Of a DNA stretch of 16,336 nt, positions 6,778 to 12,266 are shown piece by piece (position 1 is the first letter of the stretch; each line of letters opens with the position of its first letter). Under the pieces are notes generated by a model that was not told the origin of the DNA, searched no databases, and was given only the letters and a program-made list of their open reading frames with translations. The translations under genes were made by a program, and so were the position numbers. Source of the DNA: Chloroflexota bacterium (GTDB taxonomy: Bacteria; Chloroflexota; Anaerolineae; JACRMK01); assembly GCA_016200765.1 (NCBI GenBank), contig JACQEC010000104.1:1-16336 (forward strand), written 5' to 3'.

Positions 6778-8025
6778 TCATTTCAACCTCAAATAATCGC
6801 GGATGGCTATCGCCGCGCTGGCGCCCTCGCCCGCCGCCGAGGCAATCTGCGCCGTCGCTCCTTTGCGCACGTCGCCCGCCGCGAAAATACCGGGCGTGCT
6901 TGTCTCCATGTTGAACGGCGGGCGCTGTGGCCGCTTCTGTGAACTGGCCGGGTCGTCCAATAGGTACATTAAATCGTGCCCCGTGATGATGTAATCGTAC
7001 GCATCCAATTCGACAAGTCCCTTGACCAGTTGAATGTTGGGTCTTTGCCCGATGAAGATAAAGACCGCCGTGGGATACAATTCTTCAACCGCGCCCGTTT
7101 GCTGATTCTGGGTCACCACCGCGCTCAACTTCCCATTGCCGCGAAACTCCTTCACGGCGGTGTTGAACTTCACTTCCATCTGCGGCGTGTTGAGGACCTC
7201 ATCCTGCGCGATCTGGCTGGCGCTTAGTCGGTCACCGCGCACCAGCAGGGTCACTTTGGGGGCAAACTTGGTGAGGAACAAACCTTCTTCTGCCGCGCTG
7301 TTGCCGCCGCCCACCACCACGATATGCTCCGCGCCTTTGTAAAATGGGCCGTCGCAGGTTGCGCAGAAGTGAATACCCGAACCGATGTACTCTTCCTCAC
7401 CGCGCACGTTCAAGCGCCGATAGTCTGCGCCGGTGGCAATCAGCAGGGCGTGCGCGCAGTAGCGCGTGCCATCGCCGGTATCCACGAAGCGGTAGGGATC
7501 CATCACGTGGATGCTCGTAACCTCCTGCGCTTGCAGAAATTCGACGCCGAAGCGACGCGCCTGTGTGACCATGCGCTGCGTCAACTCGGCCCCGCTGATG
7601 CCTTCCGGGAAGCCCGGATAGTTTTCGATCTTTTCCGTAATGGCCGCTTGTCCGCCCAGTCCGCTCTTTTCGACCACGAGCGTTTCGATACCCTCTCGCG
7701 CCAGATAGAGCGCCGCCGTCAAGCCCGCCACACCGCCGCCGACAATGATCACGTCATAAAATTCGCTGCGCGCCTTGGTCTCCATGCCGAGCTTGGCGGC
7801 GAGTTCTGCATTCGACGGCTCGACGAGGACCGACCCGTCGGCGAACACAATGGTAGGAATGATGCGCTTGCCCTGATTCAATTGCTCGACGACCTGTCGG
7901 GCTTCGTCATCCTGTTCAATATCTACCCATTTATAGGGTATCTGCTGTTCGCCCAAGAACTTTTTTGAACGCTTGCAGTCCGGGCACCAGTAAGTGCCGT
8001 ACACTGTGATTGGCTGATCAACCAT
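6778..8025 (-). CDS. Glutaredoxin-thioredoxin reductase fusion flavoprotein
   Basis: A 415-residue fusion. Residues 5-80 form a glutaredoxin/mycoredoxin-like domain with a CPDC redox pair (Cys14, Cys17) and the cis-proline motif IIPTIVFADG. Residues 88-415 form a thioredoxin reductase. This part has the FAD-binding GGGVAGL (96-102), the redox-active CATC (Cys221, Cys224), the nucleotide-binding GGGNSA (239-244) and the C-terminal FAD motif AAGDVRKGATAQ (382-393). Electrons should pass from pyridine nucleotide through FAD and CATC to the fused glutaredoxin or to separate thiol proteins in the cytoplasm. The HRR motif that binds the NADPH phosphate is replaced by LVRGDRL, and about 20 extra residues precede STPGIFAAGD. 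ATG 8025 has AAGGAG 8 nt upstream. The sigma/anti-sigma pair lies upstream on the same strand, suggesting redox control. Confidence 0.9.
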   Translation of the reverse strand: MVDQPITVYGTYWCPDCKRSKKFLGEQQIPYKWVDIEQDDEARQVVEQLNQGKRIIPTIVFADGSVLVEPSNAELAAKLGMETKARSEFYDVIIVGGGVAGLTAALYLAREGIETLVVEKSGLGGQAAITEKIENYPGFPEGISGAELTQRMVTQARRFGVEFLQAQEVTSIHVMDPYRFVDTGDGTRYCAHALLIATGADYRRLNVRGEEEYIGSGIHFCATCDGPFYKGAEHIVVVGGGNSAAEEGLFLTKFAPKVTLLVRGDRLSASQIAQDEVLNTPQMEVKFNTAVKEFRGNGKLSAVVTQNQQTGAVEELYPTAVFIFIGQRPNIQLVKGLVELDAYDYIITGHDLMYLLDDPASSQKRPQRPPFNMETSTPGIFAAGDVRKGATAQIASAAGEGASAAIAIRDYLRLK

Positions 8026-8254
8026 GGGTTGCTCCTTAAAAACCAAATCGCTTGTTGTGCGTGTCCTTCGTCTCTGTTCCGCCACCGGCCCATAAGGACC
8101 TCCGCTCTTGTAGACGCGGCGACCGACGCACTTCTTACGGAGGTACGGGTTGGCTCAAGGCTCTGCTGAGCGAGGAATTTATCGTGGATAGGCGGGGGAT
8201 AGGACGTTTCGAACATGCCAGCCGAGAACCAACGGATAGACGCCTGGCGATGTG
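8026..8254 (-). promoter_or_regulatory. Leader region between anti-sigma and Grx-TrxR genes
   Basis: This 229-nt gap holds no convincing gene. It contains a 7-bp inverted repeat (ACCTCCG 8098-8104 with CGGAGGT 8138-8144, 33-nt loop). On the plus strand it also has two GGATAGG copies 11 bp apart (8186-8192 and 8197-8203), with a third GGATAG at 8234-8239. I found no clean sigma70 promoter. A GGAAC (minus strand, 8080-8076) resembles an ECF -35 box but has no matching -10 at the right distance. Confidence 0.25.
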
Positions 8255-8503
8255 TTAGCGCGCAGGGTGCAACGGGCCGGAGCGCACGATGCGCATCAGC
8301 GCCTCATACTCCTCGCGGCAATCGGGGCACATCTCCAGATGTTTATGCACGAGCGGCAGCATCGCGGTGACATCTTCACCGCGCATCACACAATCGGCAT
8401 ACTCGTCCAGCACGCGGTGCGCCTGCTCGCACGAATACTCAACTTCGTCGGTGTGCGCGACCATCGCGAGCAATCGCTTGAATGATCTCATAGGATTCGC
8501 CAT
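8255..8503 (-). CDS. Zinc-binding (ZAS-type) anti-sigma factor
   Basis: An 82-residue protein with the ZAS/zf-HC2 signature H55-x3-C59-x2-C62 (HLEMCPDC), preceded by Cys25 and Cys38 and followed by YEALMRIV. The CEQAHRVLDEYADC...HKHLEMCPDCREEYEAL layout closely follows RsrA-like and ChrR-like anti-sigma domains. In this family, zinc held by the His/Cys set keeps the cognate ECF sigma factor bound, and in redox-sensing members disulfide formation releases it. No membrane helix is present, so it would act in the cytoplasm. It lies 48 nt downstream of the ECF sigma gene on the same strand, the standard arrangement for a cognate pair. The ribosome binding site before ATG 8503 is weak (GAGATGGATG), and ATG 8491 is an alternative start. 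Redox sensing is inferred, not shown. Confidence 0.85.
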   Translation of the reverse strand: MANPMRSFKRLLAMVAHTDEVEYSCEQAHRVLDEYADCVMRGEDVTAMLPLVHKHLEMCPDCREEYEALMRIVRSGPLHPAR

Positions 8504-8551
8504 GAAAGTTCATCCATCTCTTAGATGCGTAGTCCGGCCTGTTTCTTACGT

Positions 8552-9187
8552 CTACTGAAACGACGCCAGCACATCTGCGGCCGTCAGGCCCTCGCGCTCC
8601 ATGCGCCGTTTCAGCCGCAAGCGCGCATCGTGTAGCAGTTTATACAACGCATTGCGCGTCATGCCCATTTGTTGCGCAACCACTTCGAGCGGCATACCCT
8701 CGACATTCACCGCCATCATCGCAAGCCGCTGCTTATGGGTCAGTTCCTCCATCAGCAGGCGCTGAACGATGCCCAGCATATCGTTCTGTTCGACGATGCG
8801 GCCCGGAGTGGGCTCCGCCGCCATCATCATGCCCTCACCCTTCTCAGCCGTTAAGGCTTCGAGCGAGGTATCCGCCCAGCGGCGGCGGCGCAATTCAGTC
8901 AAGGCGACGCGCACGGCAATTTTGTGTACCCAGGTGGTAAAGTGGCTGCGGTGCTCGAACGAGTTGAGCTTGTCCAGCACGCGCAGCAGCGTCTCCTGCG
9001 CCACGTCTTCGGCCAGCGCCTCAAACTGCGGGTCCGCGGGCGACAGCCAGCCCGACAGCGCATAGGGCAAGCCTGCCAGTACGATAGCGCGCAAGTCGGC
9101 CAGTGCCGCTTCGCGCGCGGCGCCTGTTGTCTGCAATTCGCCCAGCCAGTCGGTGTTGGTGCGCATGGTCGTCGGTTCGGTTTTCAT
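8552..9187 (-). CDS. ECF-type RNA polymerase sigma factor
   Basis: A 211-residue sigma70-family factor. Region 2 spans about residues 30-105, with AEDVAQETLLRVLDKL, the -10-recognition/melting block FEHRSHFTTWVHKIAVRVALTELRRRR and a linker to residue 140. Region 4 spans about 141-196, with LTHKQRLAMMAVNVEGMPLEVVAQQMGMTRNALYKLLHDAR as helix-turn-helix. No region 1.1 or 3 is present, as expected for ECF factors. The cognate anti-sigma gene follows, then the Grx-TrxR fusion, so thiol stress genes are plausible targets. ATG 9187 lies only 3 nt after the predicted transcription start, so it would be translated from an almost leaderless mRNA. ATG 9166 is the alternative but has no ribosome binding site. 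The region 2.1 consensus is imperfect (GLPYALSGWLSPAD), a mild divergence. Confidence 0.88.
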   Translation of the reverse strand: MKTEPTTMRTNTDWLGELQTTGAAREAALADLRAIVLAGLPYALSGWLSPADPQFEALAEDVAQETLLRVLDKLNSFEHRSHFTTWVHKIAVRVALTELRRRRWADTSLEALTAEKGEGMMMAAEPTPGRIVEQNDMLGIVQRLLMEELTHKQRLAMMAVNVEGMPLEVVAQQMGMTRNALYKLLHDARLRLKRRMEREGLTAADVLASFQ

Positions 9188-9188
9188 C

Positions 9189-9225
9189 GCAGGTGCATTC
9201 TAACATGGTTAGCAGGCGCATTCAA
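9189..9225 (-). promoter_or_regulatory. Promoter and direct-repeat operator candidate of the sigma gene
   Basis: On the minus strand TTGAAT (9225-9220) and TAGAAT (9202-9197) are 17 bp apart, a good sigma70-type promoter whose start would fall near 9190. The same stretch carries a 12-bp direct repeat GAATGCRCCTGC (9223-9212 and 9200-9189), 23 bp apart, about two helical turns. Between the copies is a small palindrome TAAC-CAT-GTTA. This layout could bind a regulator at the promoter. The repeats are seen; a role is inferred. Confidence 0.5.
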
Positions 9226-9410
9226 AGTGGCCGGCCGTACACAGCTCGACTCGAATAAACATTGCAGGCCTTGTTGTTTTGCTGGGTAAGATTTCGTCTC
9301 TCCAATGCGTCTAAGCAGTGAAAAGCAGTGAACCCTGCGGAGCCCGGGACCAGCGGGGCAAAACTCAAACACATGCGCGAGGGATCGCGCCATTCTCAAG
9401 GAGGATATTC
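9226..9410. other. Intergenic region with a 10-bp tandem repeat
   Basis: This is the rest of the gap between the divergent sigma and membrane protein genes. AAGCAGTGAA occurs twice in exact tandem (9313-9322 and 9323-9332), one helical turn apart. I see no strong promoter for the rightward gene; TTGCAG and TAAGAT upstream of the repeat are 19 bp apart and weak. Confidence 0.35.
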
Positions 9411-9908
9411 ATGACAACTTTAACACAAACGGCACCAACTGCTCGTCCTGCATTCTCACCCAAACTGCTGGCAGGCGGTTTCGTGGCGGGCATGGTGATG
9501 GGCATGTGGCAGATGGTGTTAGAAGCCATTCTGCCTAATGGCGGCGGCTTCTGGTCGCCGCTCGTCTACATCGCGGCGACCATCTTTCGTGGCTTTCAAA
9601 CCGTTACTGCGCCTGTGCCGTTTGATCTGCTCGGCGTGATTGCGGGCCTGATGGGCCACATGATGAACTCCATCATCTTCGGCCTCATCTTCGCCGGGTT
9701 TATCGCGCCGCGCACGCGCACACTGATGGGCAAGGTCATTGCGGGCATCGTCTACGGCGTCATCATTTATGCCGTCATGTGGCTTGCCGTTGTGCCCATC
9801 TTCGATCCAGTGATGCTGCGCCTCAACGCGCCTGTGTTCTTCCTGGGCCACATGATGTTCGGCGCTGCGTTGGGCTTGGTGAGCCATTGGATGGCGGAGA
9901 AAGCATAG
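9411..9908 (+). CDS. Small integral membrane protein of unknown function
   Basis: A 165-residue protein with about four hydrophobic helices, near residues 18-40, 72-99, 108-131 and 142-160. A shorter hydrophobic stretch at 47-60 might be re-entrant. The segments are rich in Gly and Met (GGFVAGMVMGMWQM, GLMGHMMN, FLGHMMFGAALG). Histidine-Met pairs recur at two helix ends (GHMMN at 82-86, GHMMF at 146-150), which could bind metal or haem, but that is speculation. I do not recognise the family. ATG 9411 is well supported by AAGGAGG at 9398-9404, 6 nt upstream. It is transcribed divergently from the ECF sigma gene across a 223-nt region and followed by strong hairpins, so it is probably a single-gene unit. 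It might be a target of the sigma factor. Confidence 0.7.
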   Translation: MTTLTQTAPTARPAFSPKLLAGGFVAGMVMGMWQMVLEAILPNGGGFWSPLVYIAATIFRGFQTVTAPVPFDLLGVIAGLMGHMMNSIIFGLIFAGFIAPRTRTLMGKVIAGIVYGVIIYAVMWLAVVPIFDPVMLRLNAPVFFLGHMMFGAALGLVSHWMAEKA

Positions 9909-9955
9909 CCAGCGCCGCTTGCTATTACGGCTACGGTGAGCCTATGCTTATGCAG

Positions 9956-9968
9956 CCCGCTTCGCGGG
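9956..9968. repeat. Short hairpin CCCGC-TTC-GCGGG
   Basis: A perfect 5-bp stem with a 3-nt loop lies directly before a second, longer hairpin. Together they form a tandem palindromic unit of about 41 nt in the 126-nt gap between the membrane protein and the glutaredoxin-like gene. Confidence 0.5.
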
Positions 9969-9996
9969 AGAGCCGAGGTCGCTTGACCTCGGCTCT
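9969..9996. terminator. Perfect 12-bp hairpin with GCTT loop
   Basis: AGAGCCGAGGTC pairs fully with GACCTCGGCTCT around a GCTT loop. It lies 60 nt after the membrane protein stop and 38 nt before the next gene. No T-run follows on the plus strand (GGGTTC), so it is not a textbook intrinsic terminator. It may attenuate transcription, protect mRNA ends, or be a REP-like palindromic repeat that recurs in the genome. Its symmetry makes it readable from either strand. Confidence 0.5.
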
Positions 9997-10034
9997 GGGT
10001 TCATCCTGAATGGGTTCTGCGTGAAGGAGCCATG

Positions 10035-10343
10035 ATGAGCGATACAAATAGGCGTAATCCATTGATCATCTACGGGCATCATTTCTGCCCGCAGGCGCTC
10101 GCGCTCAAGAGTGCGCTGGATAAATATCGGGCTGAGTATGAATGGCGCGACGTGCTGCGCGGCGACGCGCGCTTCCGCGTAGAACTGGCCCAATTAGCCC
10201 GCGGCTATCTCTCGGTGCCGACGGTCGTCTTCCCCGATGGCACCGTGATGGTTGAGCCATGGCCCGATAGCGTGCTCGATAAGCTCAACATCCAGCGCCC
10301 CGGATTGCTTGAACAGTTGTCGAGCCTGTTTCGTAAAGATTGA
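10035..10343 (+). CDS. Monothiol glutaredoxin-like protein
   Basis: A 102-residue thioredoxin-fold protein similar to the glutaredoxin half of the fusion at 6778-8025. The active site reads HHFCPQA, with Cys18 present but the resolving cysteine replaced by Ala21, so only monothiol chemistry is possible. The cis-proline motif SVPTVVFPDGT (Pro62) and the following VMVEP match the fusion domain (IIPTIVFADGSVLVEP). Standard glutaredoxins have CPYC and monothiol Grx4-types CGFS, so this resembles neither closely. ATG 10035 is preferred to ATG 10032 because AAGGAG at 10024-10029 is then 5 nt away instead of 2. It heads a tight three-gene run with the DUF427 and epimerase genes. It may reduce mixed disulfides or be an adaptor rather than an enzyme. 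Confidence 0.75.
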   Translation: MSDTNRRNPLIIYGHHFCPQALALKSALDKYRAEYEWRDVLRGDARFRVELAQLARGYLSVPTVVFPDGTVMVEPWPDSVLDKLNIQRPGLLEQLSSLFRKD

Positions 10344-10365
10344 TTCCAGCAAGGAGGGAGCCATC

Positions 10366-10650
10366 ATGCCAAAGGCCATTTGGAATGGAAAGGTGTTAGC
10401 CGAAAGCAGCCGGACGATTGTCGTAGAAGGCAATCACTACTTCCCGCCCGAGTCGCTCAAGCCCGAATACTTCGGCGAGAGCCGCACACGCACCGTCTGT
10501 AGTTGGAAAGGCGTCGCCCGCTATTACCACGTCAACGTGGATGGCAAAACCAACAAGGACGCGGCCTGGTATTATCCCGCGCCCAAAGATGCCGCGAGAC
10601 AGATTGCAGGCTACATCGCATTCTGGCACGGCGTCGAGGTGAAGTCATAA
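10366..10650 (+). CDS. DUF427 family protein
   Basis: A 94-residue protein covering the complete DUF427 domain: AIWNGKVLAES, VVEGNHYFPPESLKPEYF, CSWKGVARYYHVNVDG, DAAWYYPAPKDAARQIAGYIAFW, HGVEV. The conserved Cys-x-WKG, paired tyrosines and WYYP motif are all present. The family is widespread and its biochemical role is not established to my knowledge. ATG 10366 has a very strong purine-rich site (AAGGAGGGAG, 10351-10360). The gene starts 22 nt after the glutaredoxin-like gene and ends 6 nt before the epimerase gene, so these three are probably one transcript. That hints at a housekeeping or damage-control role, but this is inference from context. Confidence 0.85.
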   Translation: MPKAIWNGKVLAESSRTIVVEGNHYFPPESLKPEYFGESRTRTVCSWKGVARYYHVNVDGKTNKDAAWYYPAPKDAARQIAGYIAFWHGVEVKS

Positions 10651-10656
10651 CCGCCG

Positions 10657-11379
10657 ATGAGAAACGCAACCGCAATTCCGGCATTGACCAGCGCCCAGAT
10701 GGCTGAGGTGGATCGGCTGATGACCGAAGAGTACGGTATCCAGTTGATTCAGATGATGGAGAACGCCGGGCGCAGTTTGGCGAGGCACGCGCGCCACATG
10801 CTCGGCGCTAGGATCACGAGCCGCGAGGTGATTGTACTGTGCGGCGCAGGCAACAACGGCGGCGGCGGGATGGTCGCGGCGCGCCACCTGCATAACTGGG
10901 GCGCAGCGGTGCGGGTGATACTTGTCGGCGCGCGGAATAAACTCAAAGACGTGCCTGCGCAGCAGTGGCAGATTCTACGCGCGATGGGCTTGACGGACGA
11001 GACGTCGGCGCTTGAAGATGCTTATTATCCAGAACTGGTCGTGGATGCGATGATCGGTTATGGCCTGCAAGGCAATCCGCGCGGCGCGGCGGCTGACTGG
11101 ATTCGCTGGGCGAACAAATCGGACTGCCCGATTCTGGCATTGGACGCGCCTTCGGGCCTGGACACGACGACCGGCGTGCCCGGCGATCCGTGTATTCGCG
11201 CCACGGCAACTCTGACACTCGCCTTGCCCAAAACAGGCTTGCTGGCCCCCGAAGCCCGGCGTTATGTGGGACAGCTTTTTCTGGCTGACATCAGCGTGCC
11301 GCCGCAGCTCTACCAGCGGCTCGGCATCCAAGTCGGGCCGCTCTTTGACGGCGGCGATACCATCGAAATCCACTTTTGA
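10657..11379 (+). CDS. nnrE: NAD(P)H-hydrate epimerase (YjeF N-terminal domain)
   Basis: This enzyme interconverts the R and S forms of hydrated NAD(P)H so that a dehydratase can repair them. The 240-residue protein covers only the YjeF_N epimerase domain; the fused C-terminal dehydratase domain found in many bacteria is missing and no separate one is in the window. Motifs are MMENAGRSLA (33-42), the phosphate-binding GAGNNGGGGMVAARHL (63-78), VVDAMIGYGL with catalytic Asp132, and LDAPSGLDTTTG (162-173). The usual NNGGDG has Gly instead of Asp at residue 70. The final ~20 residues (LGIQVGPLFDGGDTIEIHF) resemble family C-termini. The start lies 6 nt after the DUF427 stop with no close ribosome site, so translation is probably coupled. 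Confidence 0.82.
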   Translation: MRNATAIPALTSAQMAEVDRLMTEEYGIQLIQMMENAGRSLARHARHMLGARITSREVIVLCGAGNNGGGGMVAARHLHNWGAAVRVILVGARNKLKDVPAQQWQILRAMGLTDETSALEDAYYPELVVDAMIGYGLQGNPRGAAADWIRWANKSDCPILALDAPSGLDTTTGVPGDPCIRATATLTLALPKTGLLAPEARRYVGQLFLADISVPPQLYQRLGIQVGPLFDGGDTIEIHF

Positions 11380-11404
11380 GCAGCCGCTGAACAAAACGGC
11401 GGTT

Positions 11405-12208
11405 CTAAGGTCTCATCACCACCTTGCCGCTTTCGCCGCTCGCCATCGTGCTGACGGCCTTCTCGAACTCGTCGAGCGCGTAGTGATGGGTCACAATGGG
11501 CTTGAGGTCTATGGCTTGTGAGCGCAGCAACCCGCGCATCTGATACCACGTCTCCCACAGCCGCCGCCCGATAATCCCATAGATTGTTGCGCCCTTGAAG
11601 ATGACGAGGTTAGCGAGATCGAACTCAAACGGCGCGTTGGGCAGTCCCAGCAATGCCGCCGACCCGCCGTACTTGAGCAGATCGAACCCCTGACGGATCG
11701 CCGCGGGCGCCCCGCTCATTTCCAGCAGCACATCCACACCTTCACCGCGCGTCGCCTCGCGAATCACTTCAGAGACATTGTCGGTGCGGGCGTTGCAGAT
11801 GATGTCCGCGCCCACGCGCTGCGCGATATTCAGCCGGTACGCAGAGATATCCGTCGCGTAAATCGAGCGCGCGCCGATGGCCTTAGCCACCGCAATGGTC
11901 ATCAGCCCCACTGGCCCGCAGCCCGTGACCAGCACCTTCTTGGCGCGCAAATCGGCGGCGAACGCGGTGTGCACCGCGTTACCGAGGTTCTCCTGTAACA
12001 CGGCGAAGTCAACCGGCATCTCAGGCGGGTTCACCCATGCGTTCGTTGCCGGTATAGCGATATAGTCCGCCCAACAGCCGTCGCGATCCACCCCAATGAT
12101 GCGGGTGTTGCGGCAGATATGCCCGTTGCCGGTGCGGCACAGGTCGCACACGCCGCAGACGATATGGCTTTCGGCAGAGATAAAGTCGCCGACGCCGACC
12201 GTCGTCAC
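11405..12208 (-). pseudogene. tdh: L-threonine 3-dehydrogenase lacking its N-terminal region
   Basis: The 267 residues match the C-terminal three quarters of Tdh (about 341 residues in E. coli), which oxidises threonine to 2-amino-3-oxobutyrate. Present are the GDFISAESHIVCG entry, the structural zinc cysteines (18, 21, 24, 32), GVDRDGCWADYIAIPATNAW, LGNAVHTA, the Rossmann motif GCGPVGLM, LEMSGAPAAIR, GRRLWETWYQM and a proper C-terminus. Homology begins immediately after an in-frame TAA at 12221-12223. The missing N-terminus would hold the catalytic zinc ligands (Cys38, His63, Glu64 in E. coli). None of the three frames between this start and the preceding gene's stop encodes it. The remaining frame has no stop or frameshift, so truncation is recent, the stub is under selection, or the assembly is faulty. 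GTG 12208 is the first start. Confidence 0.8.
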
Positions 12209-12219
12209 CTGATCGCCCG

Positions 12220-12248
12220 ATTATAGAACTCCCTGCACAAACACACAA
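12220..12248 (-). promoter_or_regulatory. Sigma70-like promoter before the tdh remnant
   Basis: A perfect TATAAT (12225-12220, minus strand) follows a weaker TTGTGT (12248-12243) with a 17-bp spacer. Transcription would begin at about A12213, leaving only 5 nt before the GTG at 12208. The remnant could thus be made from a near-leaderless mRNA. Confidence 0.45.
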
Positions 12249-12266
12249 TCGCCGCACCGATCTCGC

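Noticed and set aside
7324..7968. Rightward open frame of about 214 codons inside the Grx-TrxR gene
   Set aside because: The opposite strand encodes an unmistakable flavoprotein over the same bases, and this frame has no recognisable motif.
8051..8080. Possible ECF promoter (GGAAC -35 box) for the Grx-TrxR gene
   Set aside because: No GTT/GTC-type -10 element lies 16-19 bp downstream, so the match is no better than chance.
11380..11404. Possible terminator between the converging epimerase and tdh remnant
   Set aside because: Only a 4-5 bp imperfect stem with no T-run can be drawn in the 25-nt gap.
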